In this document: positions 11,836 through 22,629 of the stretch, piece after piece
How the letters are laid out: each line of letters starts with the position of its first letter
How positions within the stretch are numbered: the stretch's first letter is position 1
NCBI GenBank assembly: GCA_009760855.2
Contig: WPIO01000340.1
Coordinates: forward strand, 16,181-80,180
Reading direction: 5' to 3'
From: Cristatella mucedo
Taxonomy: Eukaryota > Bryozoa > Phylactolaemata > Cristatellidae
DNA: 64,000 bases
Notes under the pieces: model-generated
Seen by the model: the letters and a program-made list of their open reading frames with translations, nothing else
Database searches by the model: none
What the model was told of the DNA's origin: nothing
Translations under genes and position numbers: made by a program

Positions 11836-14040
11836 TACAAGTGTTATTACTTGTTGAAGATTTATGGATACTGAGAAATCCTCAGGAGCTCAAAAAACGT
11901 AAGAGAAAGGCAGAAATGGCCAAAGGGCAAGCATAAGAATGAGGGCTCTTTCCTAAAACAGCTAAACGAACAGAAATCTACTACTGAAATGCCAGACGAG
12001 TCGCGGACGAAGAATATTGAATTGGAAAAGTGTCAGCATGAGCAAAATGAAGAAACCACAGTTCCGCTCCCAAGTAAAGATAAAACCAAGCTAGAGACAG
12101 GGGATAGCCAAGGAAATACAGTTCGTCTTGCGACAAGTTGAACCGGAGGTGGATTTCAGGGACCCTGCCGTACGGCCATCTAACATTAGAAATGTTACTG
12201 CACTTTTAGTGCAAAAGAGAACGCAGCAGGTTTATGCCCGTGATTTTCCAAAAGATTCATAAAACAGCATATTTTCTCAGTTCCACTGCAAAAGAAGTCG
12301 TACGGCTCGTAGTTGATGTATTCTATACAGTCTTTTGCTTTTGCTATAAGTTACTCAGCAAGGAGGCTAGCCTCTTGTCGGTGCAAGAAAGTGACTGCAA
12401 AGATTGGAAAAGTTGGTTTTCAGTTTTGTTCTCACAGGAGAAAGGCTCGTCACACCTAGAAAGTCATCATTTTGGAGCGCACTGGTAGTGCGGCAAGCAG
12501 AAGGCAAGATGTGGCATGAGAATTCAACAGGTGGTTAAGCAACGATGAGAATACTGGAATAAGGTCTTTGAGTGCTTCATTGCATTAGAAAAGGTACGCG
12601 GAACTCAAAAACGTAGCATTCCATGGATCAAACGAAAAGCCCTTCATATTTGAGAATGAAAAGTTTCTAAAATGTGTTGGGTTTCTGGATTGATTTGATC
12701 CTCTGATGATGGAACACCTTTAGATGGCGGGTGGTTACTGTCACACATTACCTCGGAAAAGAAATCCGGAATAAACTAATACGCACTCTAACTTCTACAA
12801 TAAAGGATCAGACTGCCGAGGAAGCCAATTCAGCAAAATACTATTCAGATTTCCTCGACCCAGATGTCAGCCGCATTGAAGAGCCTACCATGCTTATTCG
12901 TTTTTGTTCACCTAAGAAAAAACCGAAGCTAGCGAGAGAAAATTTTCTTGGGTTCATCCCTTTACAAGAGATCGCATGTCTGAACCACACGACTGCAGTT
13001 CTGTTTGAGCCCTCAAAGATATGGGATTGGATGTTGGAAATATGAGAGGGTAAGGGTATGAAAATGGCAGTGAGGTGAAAAGCAAGGAGAATTTGAATGC
13101 AGAAGCGGATACAGAACAGAAGTCCACGTGCCATCTACGTACCTTGTAGTACCCATTCCCCGAATCTAGTTGTAAATGAGGCAGCAAAACTTTGCCTGGA
13201 GGTTGTGAATTTTGTCGCGTTAGTGCACGAACTATCTACCTTTTTCTCCGGATCTAATCGGCGTTGAGGATTCATCAGAAGTTATGTCACTGATGCCAGC
13301 AATCTTATGACAAAACCTCTCAGTTAAAGGAGATAAAGTAGAATTGCTGCTCTGAAAGCGCTGAGAGACAACCTTGACAGAATCAATGATGCTCTGATTG
13401 ATATATACGAAGATTCGAGTCAGGAGAGGGTGGGCTGAAGCTGTTAAAATAGCATAACAAAATTTTCATTTGTACCAACGTTTCTTAACTAGTAAAGCAT
13501 TTTGTTTGAGGTCAGTGTCACCAGCACAGTTCTGACAAAAAATCAACTCACTTGAGAGTTAAACGGCAGGAAAATCTCAAAAAGCACATCAGTACTCTCC
13601 AAAATAAAGAGAGGTTATATACAATATTTGCGGATGCAACTCGAATTCCTAAAGAGTTTGAGACTAAAGCCGCGTTCGAAGGAAAAGGACAATCGCAAAA
13701 GAGAAGGTTGCTTAATTATGAAGCCTAAGCAGGAGGCTGCACAAGATCCCAAGGAGAGCTATAAGCTTAACTTTTCTTATGCTGCCATAAATGAAGAAGC
13801 GGAATTTATAACAGAAAGGTCAAATCAGATTCAACGACACAGCACGCTGCTTTCGCTCCTGTACGATGTTTTTCAAGATTTCCAGCATATCCACAGATGA
13901 TCTCCGTAGTGAGAGCATATTTCTGGAGGAGTCTCTTATTCATGGAGAAGAACAATGATTTAGATGGAGAGGAACTGCACGGTAAGCTGCAAACCATTGC
14001 CAGGAGGCTCTTGTAGACAAACGTAGCGTGGTTCAGAAAT
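11836..14040 (+). pseudogene. hAT-like TTF-type zinc finger / DUF4371 transposase pseudogene
   Basis: A chain of fragments in all three forward frames matches the domain order of the TTF-type zinc finger, DUF4371-containing proteins (hAT-superfamily transposases and their ZMYM-like relatives). In order: a Lys/Glu-rich N-terminus (11900-12130); a segment like 'DP..(W)PSNI..VT' leading to 'YARDFP' (12160-12250); a cysteine-containing 'FCFCYKLL' (about 12330-12360) followed by 'DCKDWKSW'; 'HYLGKEIRNKLI' and 'AKYYSDFLDP' of DUF4371 (12731-13045); a 'NLVVNEAAKLCLEVVNF' region (13160-13215); and a C-terminal part ending in 'DLDGEELHGKLQ' (13960-13990). Many stops and frameshifts are present, and the hAT dimerisation domain is not seen before the LINE-1 copy begins. 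Role in an intact element: cut-and-paste transposition. Confidence 0.7.
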
Positions 14041-14044
14041 TAGA

Positions 14045-14937
14045 TAGGTTAACTCTCTCAATCGGCTCTGCCACCATATGTCCTGTTGAATCTGCACGAG
14101 ATATAGATGTCCTGTTCGAAAGTGACATTTAGTTAGCGGACCACATCGGCTCCACAGTCAAGTCTGAAACTTTCAGCTGGACAACATTGCTACAATTTGG
14201 GTTTGTTTAGAGAGGAATATAAACATCTACATTGGTCCGTATGTTTATGGCATTTCGTCTTGACTTCTGTAACTCAATTCTTGCTGGTCTATCGGCCTAT
14301 GCAATCAGGCGCTGACAGCTTGTGCAAAGATCTGCAGCTAGACTCATCTGTCGTGAGTGTCGCAGTTGCCACTTTAAACTACTTCTCGCCGACCGGCTCT
14401 GACTCCCAGTCAAGCAACGCATTGTCTTCGAGGTTCTGTCACTCACTTTTGGGTCCCTTCGTTATTTGGATCCAGCCTACGCATCAGATCTACTCCCCTA
14501 CTAGGCTAAGCATCGTAGCACTGGCTTTTCGGAATCTAATCGCTTACCTGTACCTCGTACGAACCTCAAATACGCTATAGACCGTACCTTCAGTTGGTAT
14601 GCTCCCAAAGCCTGAAACTTCCTTCCAAATGGCGTCACGACGTTCCCTGAATTGACCACATTTAAAAATAAACTAAAACACATCTATTTATCACCGCATT
14701 TTTTGCTTCCATCCAATTCGTTCTGTACGTACTTGCGTGCTGACACTGTGCATGCTGCCACTAATCATACTAGCATGCTGACCCTGTGCATGTCCCCCCT
14801 AACCATGTTATGCGTTGAGCAATCTACCAAGAACCATTCCGAGAACCATCATGCATCATTTGCTGCAAATATAAAGTGCCTAGAAAGAGATTGAGTTCTC
14901 CGAGGGGGCTGTATAAAATGCAATATTATTATTATTG
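14045..14937 (+). mobile_element. LINE-1 copy, 5'-truncated, 3' end intact
   Basis: The copy starts near the RT thumb region (segments like 'SPVESAR' in diverged form), continues through the C-terminal domain and the untranslated region, and ends with the stem-loop and (ATT)n at about 14922-14937. The frame is broken at many sites. It abuts the end of the transposase pseudogene. Confidence 0.75.
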
Positions 14938-14939
14938 TT

Positions 14940-16010
14940 GTTTAGTAGACTATAAATCACCTACAAGTCGTGCAATTTCTATTACATCATGAATTCAGGG
15001 GTACTCAGAATAATTATTGACCGTGCCAATTTCTGGGGCCAGTGGAGAAAAAGTTTTTCAAAATAATTAAAGCTAATAAACGATTACCGTTGTTCAACAA
15101 TGTGCCAAGAAAGACTGATCGGTTCGGTAAAAAAATCTACCGAATCAGATTTAGCATTTCCTCTTGACGTTGAAGTACTAGTCCGTGCATTCGCCAAGTA
15201 AAAGGTATGGAAAGCAAGGTTTTGAACGCCTCTTTTAACACTTTATGTAGTATTGAATTCACCCATGTTATTTACGGATGTTTGTGGGACGTTATGAAAA
15301 TAAATTTTTTAGGCCATGCACGTTTGGTTTTACTTCATGATGGGCGGATGGGGAAGGGCATGTGTGGGACGGGGGACTGGAGCCATATATCTGATCTCAC
15401 TTAGTGAACCAAACTGGATTGCACCGCCACTGTATATTATGTACGTATTTTTTCTAATGAAAATCCAATTATACATATAAATATAAGTTTGAGCAAATGT
15501 TCCTTGAAATTGTTTGCTTGCTCACTTTTGGCCTGCGCTCTTTTTGTTGGGTTACCATGCGTGCCCTTGTATTGCGTGTGTGTGTGTTCGCGTGAGCATA
15601 TTGGTGTGCCTGCCTGTGTGTGTGTGTGTGTGCGTGTGTGTATGTGTATGTATGTGTGTGTATCTTTCAACTGAGAATGCCGTCTTCCCTTGCGTCGCCA
15701 GTTGACTCACTGGAGTTGGGATGTAGGAACCTGCATTTATTCAATAATATAATAATAAAGTAATTCTACCAAGCAAACCCACCCTTAGTGGCCAAAGACC
15801 GTATTCAGTTCCTCGACCGTTCAATCCACTTGAAAGCTCGATTGAGAGTGTGGTACCCCATTACGGTACCCCGTATGACAAAGCTGAGCGAGGATTATTG
15901 CCCTCTTTTAGCAGCCTGCTGACACGTCACTATGGGTGCTATATACTGTGCCCATATTCGAACGATCAAGAGCAGACCGGCCGTCCTGCATGTCCCGCTG
16001 CGTCAAGAAG
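14940..16010. other. Unassigned sequence
   Basis: No gene recognised. It contains a TG-rich microsatellite (listed separately) and a short AT-rich patch near 15740-15770. Confidence 0.4.
15573..15665. repeat. (TG)n microsatellite, imperfect
   Basis: TGTGTG runs with C and A interruptions over about 90 bp, including a pure stretch near 15613-15633. Open frames on both strands here encode only Cys/Val or Thr/His repeats and are compositional. Confidence 0.9.
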
Positions 16011-16013
16011 TCT

Positions 16014-17165
16014 AATAATAATAATAATATTAATAATATTAAAAAACACTCGATAATGCACCCTCAGCATGGTTAAGGGTGACATGGTTAGGAGTGACGT
16101 GCACAGGGTCAGCATTCAAGTGTGGTTATTAGCAGCATGCATAGTGTCAGCACGTATAAGCACATACACGACAAATCGCAGAGACCCACTAAATGCTGTG
16201 TGAAATAGGCGCGTTTTCATTTCTTTTTAAATGGAGTTAAACCGGGCGATTTCATGATAAACTAGAGGCACGGTCTCCAAAGGATTTGAGATTTGTACGA
16301 GGTATAGGTAAACGGTTGGATTCCGAAAAAAGGGTTGTACGATGCTTAGTCTGGTGAGGCAGTAGATCTGATAGGTAGGCTGAAGTCAAAGAATGAAGAG
16401 ACCTGAAAATGAGTGAAACAACTTGAAAGTTGAATCGTTGCTTGACTGATAGCCAGTGCAGGTTGGCGAGAAATGATGTAACGTGACAGCAGCGACGCCC
16501 ACTACAGACCGGCCTAGCTTAAGAGTTTAGCACTAGCTATAAGCGCCTGACTGCACAGGTTGGTAGACTGGCAAGGGTGAGTTACAGAAGTGAAGACGGG
16601 TTGTCACAAATGCACGAACCAACTTAGACGATGTATCCTTGTCTAAACAAGCCTGAATCTTAGCAATGATATGAAGCTGAAAGTAGGCAGACTTGAGTGT
16701 GAAGCTGGTGCGGTCGTCAAACGAATGGTCGCTTTAAAATACAGCACCTTGATTTCGTGCAGATTCAACAGGAGATGTGCTGGCAGAGCCGGTTCGGAGC
16801 GTTAGTATTTCCAGATTCTTAATCACATTTGGTTTGCCTGAAACTATTAAGTTGGTATCCATGTGAGGATTCATCAATTCATGCAGCCAGAGAGTGGAGA
16901 AAATTCGACATGCTGGAGGGCTGGGAGGGATCAAAGCAAAGGTACAATTGAGTGTCATCCGCATAGAAGTGAAAGCCTAGATTGTGCTGGGCAATCACAT
17001 CTAAATGAGGGAGAGCATAAACCGTGAAAAGAACAAGACCAAGCGGGAAGCCTGAGGTACCCCATATTTCAGAGATTCCTCGCATGATCTTCGTCCATTC
17101 ACATTAATACTCTGGAATGCCCAGGCAAGATGAGAGGTGCTCAAGAAGGAGGTCTATAGAGTCTT
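16014..17165 (-). mobile_element. LINE-1 copy with RT catalytic region
   Basis: Starting from the (AAT)n tail at 16014-16035, the minus strand carries a damaged stem-loop, the untranslated region, the RT C-terminal domain, and upstream the RT palm with an intact 'FYADDTQLYLCFD' motif (16879-17085 reading frame). YADD is the metal-binding catalytic box of non-LTR reverse transcriptases. The copy is truncated upstream of the palm and has several frame breaks. Confidence 0.85.
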
Positions 17166-17990
17166 AATTTTTTATTATAGAAATATATAATATTAAAAAG
17201 CTCTTGATTATAATCGAGAAATCGTGAATCTGTCTGGCTGGCTTGTGAGAGCAGTTGGCTTTGGAAACTCCTGGTAGTAAGCTCACTGTCCGAGTAGCCT
17301 ACTAGCTGAGGCACGAGCGTTCGCCTCTTTTTCGGCTCGCTGTGTCTCCCTCTTGTGGTTAAAAAACGCAGAACAGGCTTACGGCAAGCTGACTCTTTGT
17401 TTGTGAATGTGCGTGCCCAAATGCATGCTTATGTACAGGCCAAGCCGAAGAATAGCTACCCTGTGAATGAAAATTAGGGAAATGTGGAGCAATGTGCAAT
17501 GCGGCTCACGTTTGGCCGGCTGATGGTCGATTCATGCTTGAAGCCAGCCGTAGCGAGCACCGAGCCACGTGTTTTTTCGAGAGTCAGTTAACCCCGTCAC
17601 TGTCGTTCCGTGAGAACGCGATCGCAAGGCCGACTCGGCAGACTCGGCGATGTGCATCAGGGTGATCCCTGCTCGGATCTGATCCCCACGGTGCTAAGTA
17701 GTGGCTCTAAGTAGTGTGCTGTCAGTGTAGTCAAACACTCGTCAGGGCGAGCAAAACGAGCACAAATGACGTAATTACAAGATTAGATTTAACTTTAAGA
17801 TTCGTGCAAAGGTAGGAAGCCGATCGCAGATGTCGTGACGAGAATTTGGACACAGGCTCCGGCAGTCGCCTTTGAAATATCACCCTATGAAGGCATAGCG
17901 GCCGTCCCAACGTCGATCGTCTGCAGCTGGTGCACGAGATTCAGAGCGGCTCAGATTCTCGGTCATAAAAGGCGTAGCTATATAAATAAT
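17166..17990. other. Unassigned sequence
   Basis: Nothing recognised. No long open frame with domain similarity and no known repeat. Confidence 0.4.
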
Positions 17991-17999
17991 AGTAAAATA

Positions 18000-18200
18000 A
18001 TAATACCACATTTCATATAGCAACCTCAGAGAAATCAATCTCTTTATAAAAAAATTTAAAACAAATTCGTTTGTATAGCGCCCCAAGAGAACTAAATCTC
18101 TATTCAGGCGCTTCACATATGCCTCAGGGCTCGAGCCCACGACCTCAGCCAGACCTTAGCTGGGGTGAGCGCCTTAACCGCCTGACCAACCCAGCTCGAC
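18000..18200 (-). mobile_element. SINE type 1 copy inserted in a LINE-type 3' tail
   Basis: On the minus strand the tRNA-like head reads from about 18200 leftward, with a box-A-like region near 18175, a box-B-like GGGCTCGAGCCC at about 18127-18138, and a tail whose stem-loop resembles the LINE-1 3' end (the TAGCGCCCC arm at about 18075). It is followed by a second stem-loop-like segment (18005-18055) that recurs at 18862-18905. It cannot be a tRNA gene because no acceptor stem is present. Confidence 0.75.
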
Positions 18201-18350
18201 AAAAAATATAATTCATTTATATAGCGTCCCGAGAGAACTTAGTCTCTATTCAGGCGCTTCACATACGCCTCGGGGCTTGAGCCCGCGACCTCAGTCAGAC
18301 CTTGGTCGGGGCGAGCACCTTAACCGCTAGACCAAACCAGCTAGGCGAGC
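18201..18350 (-). mobile_element. SINE type 1 copy, tandem to the previous one
   Basis: Same head-to-tail structure as the copy ending at 18200: a box-B-like GGGCTTGAGCCC at about 18266-18277, GGCGCTTCACATACG and the stem-loop tail. The two copies lie in the same orientation with almost no spacer. Confidence 0.8.
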
Positions 18351-18660
18351 TCAATTGGCCATTTCTTTCTGAGCTTCTTCTTCTCCGAATGAATCTTTGA
18401 GTCGGTCGCTCTAATACTAAAACCTCGGTATCTGGCTTACAGATCGCTCCAAGTGCAAGCACCAGCCTTGACCTCGGCTATAAATAACCGCTCTCTAAGA
18501 GTGCCACCGTAGCACCGCCTTTTACTTCTAGTCTAGTCATCTCGCAGTCCTCTCTGCATCGAAGTGAAACTTTCGGTCGTCGAGCACTCGGCCGGCATAA
18601 ACCTCAAACATTTATCTTGCCTATGGCACGGTCGCTATCTGCGATGACGTTGCTGCCAAT
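18351..18660. other. Unassigned sequence
   Basis: No gene or repeat recognised between the tandem SINEs and the next 3'-tail fragment. Confidence 0.4.
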
Positions 18661-18755
18661 AAAAATAATAATACCAATAACAATAGTACATTTGTATAGC
18701 ACCCTCAGAGAACCGAATCTCTTTTTAAACACTTCACAGATGCTTAATAGAAAGT
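18660..18755 (-). mobile_element. LINE/SINE 3'-tail fragment
   Basis: AAT-type repeats (18660-18685) are followed by a stem-loop-like segment with CAGAGAACCGAATCTCTTT. This is only the terminal part of a family 1 element or a SINE. Confidence 0.55.
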
Positions 18756-18859
18756 ATACAAGTCTCACTTAAAATCGCATCTGCTTGTGTCAGCTTGTTG
18801 TAGATGTGAAATCGTCTTACGCTGGATTTCATGTGATTTGGATGTGTGCTTGTGTATGA

Positions 18860-18952
18860 CTCCTACATTTCATATAGCAACCTCAGAGAACTCAATCTCT
18901 TTCTAAAAAAAATAAAAAAAATATAATTCATTCGTATAGCGCCCCAAGAGCA
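18860..18952 (-). mobile_element. Partial copy of the 18000-18090 composite tail
   Basis: The block CATTTCATATAGCAACCTCA, an A-rich spacer and TATAGCGCCCCAAGAG repeat the composite seen at 18005-18085. The composite of two tails therefore moved or was duplicated as a unit. Confidence 0.5.
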
Positions 18953-19475
18953 AGTACTGCTCCTACTCCTGGAGTGCTACTAGCCGGAGGCCTTACTAAA
19001 GGGTAGCTATCGGTTTCTTCATTTTGTCTTTAGCAGGTCTAAACGTGACACGTTTTTTTGTTCGTTGGCATGCTTCATACCGTTCAGATCACTAACGCGT
19101 GGGTAGTGATTCTCTTGAAGTGAGTAAATAACCAATAGGATAAAGATTAGGTTCTCTCAGGGCAATTTACCAACGACCCGGTATTGCTATAGTCGTTAAT
19201 ACTACTCTTGCATTGAACTGAAGAAGGCACAGATAGAGTATTAGTTTTATAGTGATATTTAAACCAATTTTTACTAACTTTATTATAAAGACTTAGCTAT
19301 GAATGGCAATACATGCATTCAACTGCTAAGATACCGCATTATAACTTGTATTTAACTTGAACATGGATTATAAATATTACTCCGAGCTTGACCCAAGACC
19401 TCCTTGGACGGTGCTACCGGTACAAAGGTTGTGACAAAGTTTGTTAAGTACAGATGCGTTACATTTCTTTGACAG
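18953..19475. other. Putative intron upstream of the CD225 exon
   Basis: AT-rich sequence with no repeat family recognised, ending in a good acceptor (pyrimidine-rich TTACATTTCTTTGACAG at 19459-19475). A short open stretch at 18954-19005 followed by GTAGCT might be an upstream exon, but I cannot support it. Confidence 0.4.
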
Positions 19476-19757
19476 GCCTACATCACGCCACTCACGGAGT
19501 CGACTCTGCCGACGTACTTGACGTGGTCCATTATCAGCGTGATTCTCTTCTTTCCTCTGGGATTGGCAGCTTTAATTGCTTCCCTCAATGTAAGACGATC
19601 GCCGACGGTTGGGCACGAAAGAATGAACTCATTCATAGCTAAATTTTGCTACGTTGGTGCCACAGTAGTCGGTGTGCTGGGATGGGCTGGAGCCATCACT
19701 GCTATTATTCTAACTAGGAGTACCATTTCAGGTTCAGCCTCGCTATTCTCAGAGTAG
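19476..19757 (+). CDS. Terminal exon of a CD225/dispanin-family membrane protein
   Basis: Behind a clear 3' splice site (AG at 19474-19475) an open frame of 94 codons runs to TAG at 19755-19757. It encodes two hydrophobic segments separated by a short polar loop, in the CD225 (dispanin, IFITM-like) arrangement: a first segment ending 'FFPLGLAALIASLNVR', a loop 'RRSPTVGHERMNSFIAK', and a second segment 'VGATVVGVLGWAGAITAIIL'. In the family the first half is an intramembrane helix and the second a transmembrane helix. The usual conserved cysteines are not obvious and the loop lacks the common Gly-Asp pair, so assignment rests on the overall pattern. Proteins of this family sit in plasma or endosomal membranes and affect trafficking or membrane fusion. 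The upstream exon was not found. Frame and splice phase 0 agree. It may be a live host gene or a recent relic. Confidence 0.6.
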   Translation, partial: AYITPLTESTLPTYLTWSIISVILFFPLGLAALIASLNVRRSPTVGHERMNSFIAKFCYVGATVVGVLGWAGAITAIILTRSTISGSASLFSE

Positions 19758-19954
19758 TACTCAACTTCCGGCTATTTGGAAACTACTGAACAACGTTAGC
19801 CGCATGCATTGCTGAGACTAGGCAGATACTCAAACCATCGGCGAATATAATTTTCTGTCGCCTCAGAACTAGCTTTACGGAAGTGTGGAGCTGCTGCATA
19901 TGCAATTTAAGGTCAAGAATACTGCCGCACCTCTTGCATGCTCACTCATTGTAA

Positions 19955-20475
19955 TGTAATGTAATGTATCTTCTTATGTAACTCCATAAAGTCATAAAGA
20001 CCATGTGGGTGTTACGCAGGAGAGTTTTGTATAGCGCACTCACAGCCTAAGCGGCTTTCGGTACGCATTCGGTAGCCAACAGACTTCATCTCACACAATA
20101 AAGAAAAAGTCAGAAGCATAGCAGAGTCAGGAGAGCAGTTGAGGTAGTGAGTAGCATAGAATTAGCAGCTCAGAACCACTGAAAAGGATGCGCCATAGTC
20201 GGCATTAGGAGAGTAGTTGTCGTTTCGCAAGAATTGTGGAAGCGAGTTCCATAGTCTAGGACCTGCAGAGCTAAAGCTTCTGTCGCCAACGGTCTTTAAG
20301 CGGAAGAATGGGACAGCTAATTTATTGTCCACACAGGACCTGAGGGCGCGAACAGGCTAAAACTGATGCAGCAGTTCAGCTAGGTACGAAGGAGCCAAGC
20401 CGTGGTGGGCCTTGTTGGTCAGCGTAAAATGTTTGCTCTGTATCCGTTGCTCAACCGGCAACCATCCTAGCTCTT
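19955..20475 (-). mobile_element. LINE-2 family, 3' part of a copy
   Basis: The minus strand encodes the RT C-terminal end and the 3' untranslated region, ending in TAATG repeats at about 19950-19970 (minus strand CATTA units), which is the tail type of this family. The sequence closely parallels 22735-23215. At about 20475 it jumps to the endonuclease part (next entry), so the whole RT is missing. Confidence 0.75.
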
Positions 20476-20479
20476 TTTT

Positions 20480-21615
20480 TCAAGCCTGCTCTTAGCGGAC
20501 CTAGCTAGTTTAATGACTGGTAAAACACAGGCCGTCTGGACAAGGGTGCACAGTGCACTTAGACAAAGGTGCACACTTGTCGAGCTTGTCAGCTAGTATC
20601 GTGTTGTAGCTATCTAGAAAGGATGACAGTTCAAATGGAGGACTGAGCAGCAGAGGCGAGGCTGATATTTTTGTAGGGACAGCATCGACGTCAAGGGTCT
20701 TGAGGTTTCACGATTCACAGGCGATTTTAGAAGAGGAGTAGGCGGGCACACACTGTAGACTGAATGAGATCTCCATGCGGTTATATAAGCAGGATTTGGT
20801 AATGATTGGTGATGACATAGTGCAGTTGCATGAGAAAATCTGTTCGGGCGTGTGACCCTTGCCCTGGTTGTGAGTAGGGTCGTGCACATGAGCCACAAGA
20901 GACGATTGAGTCAGACAATGTACGAAATTCAGTGCTGAAGTCATCAGATGAGTTATCCAAGTGAATGTTGAAATCACCTTTGTATCTCCGTCTGTAACTC
21001 CACAAAGTCATACGAGGAAGTGCGGATTTCTTGCACACAGAGTCGAAATGAGATCGGAGAAATCTGAGATAAAGAAGGATTCGGTACATGGTGGACGACA
21101 GACTACTGCGCCCATCGGTTATTTGTTTTTCGAATGAAATCAAGACGATCGATTCAATAGACTGCATCGAGGATACTGCAACTGGCTTGCGGTGGATTTT
21201 CGAGTGCACAATAACAGCAGCTCCGCATCCAGTTTCGATTGATCTAGGAATGTGAAAGAATGGGAAACCAGTCGGTAATAGCGTCTTTAATTATCGGACA
21301 GTTTACCGATATTAGCCAAGTTTCAGTTAGGAGAGCAGGTCGAGACCATTTTGAGAAATAAGGTCGCTAATTACCAGAAGTTTATTGCTCACTGAGAGAG
21401 GATGGAGTTATAACATGCCTGATGACCACTAAGTTAGAGAGATTCACATCGACGCACATGGGGGATCCAACTAAGCGGCTCGAGACAATGCTACGAATAC
21501 AAAACCAGCGGGTACTCAGCTCACAGTTCCTGCCAAACGAGGCGGCGGCTCCGGGCTGCTTTTCATTTGTTAGTGCCAAGTTCACGAATCTTAGCAACAG
21601 CATTAACATCTAGGA
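20480..21615 (-). mobile_element. LINE-2-like endonuclease segment
   Basis: A minus-strand frame includes 'GDFNIHLDNSSDDF', the catalytic-loop motif of APE-type endonucleases in non-LTR elements, near 20950-20985. Upstream there is a long diverged stretch with a 'TETWL'-like segment near 21300. Stops and frameshifts are frequent. Together with 19955-20475 this looks like one element with an internal deletion of RT, or two adjacent truncated copies. Confidence 0.6.
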
Positions 21616-21619
21616 ATGC

Positions 21620-22420
21620 ATTTGATCTACGATGTCGATACGATATTAGCTGCGCACTTCCATAAAAACATGCAGGCTAATACCGTGAGCGCAGCGAAGG
21701 CAGCCGCCGGTGTGGGAGACCCAGCAGCCCGAAGCGATAAGCGTTTAGATATCCATAGGCACGTAATTTCTTATGCGCTACGGTCATATAATAATCAGAA
21801 TAAATTTAAAAAGATATTAGCTGTATCGTTTCCGTATATGATTTTTGCAAGAACTTCAGTTTTTGGAAGAATTCTGCAACAAGCAACGTAGGCAGATGAG
21901 AGCGCTCTAGGTTGGGAGGCGAGAATGGGTTAATAGGTTACGCCTTGCTGTGTCTTTGAATACGGTAGTGCAGATGAACGATGTCGTAACCTCTGACCTA
22001 GGCCGTCAAAGCGCTAATGTATTTAAACTTAAGACATAAGATTGCGGATGAGCCAAACTCATGTTGAATGGTTTGAATTATTTTTCATTTGAAGAGAACT
22101 TTTTCAGTGCCTGCATTTTCCTTGGTCCTTTTTGAATAGCGCCAAAGGCAAACACCTAGAAAATAAAACACATGAGTTACTAACCTTACGACGACTTAAA
22201 ACTGGTTCCTTCATAACTGACTATCAATCTAATGATCCAGAGATAAATTAGATAGTTTTCGAAAATTTGTAAATAGTGCTATTTTTTCATAAGCAAAAAC
22301 TTATAAATCAGTGACCAGCATTCGTTCGTATAAGCAAATATAAATTTAAACACATACTACACATTAGTTTTTATAAAGAATATCAGAGGGTATTGAATTG
22401 AGTCGCACTTGCAGAAATAC
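21620..22420. other. Unassigned sequence
   Basis: No recognised gene or repeat. AT-rich towards the right. Confidence 0.4.
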
Positions 22421-22424
22421 TCAA

Positions 22425-22628
22425 TAATAATAGTAATAACAATAATGCACTTGATAGAGCGCTCTCAGAGAACTCAATCTCTCTCTAGGCGCTTTAAATT
22501 TTCTGCAAAGGGAAATGCAATTGAATGGTGAGTAATATCATGTTTGATAAAAAAACGAAATGAATAGCATGGTTAGGGGTGACATGCACAGGGTCAGGAT
22601 GCAAATGTGGTTAGTGGCAGCATGCACA
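22425..22628 (-). mobile_element. LINE-1 3' end cut by a LINE-2 insertion
   Basis: The tail, stem-loop (arms GCGCTCTC and GGCGCTTT) and about 150 bp of the untranslated region are present. The sequence breaks at 22628 in the middle of the block GCATGCACAG, where the TAATG tail of the LINE-2 copy begins. Confidence 0.75.
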
Positions 22629-22629
22629 G

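Noticed and set aside
18954-19010. An upstream CD225 exon (Ala/Thr/Pro-rich frame followed by a GT)
   Set aside because: The frame is under 20 codons with no convincing acceptor or conserved motif.
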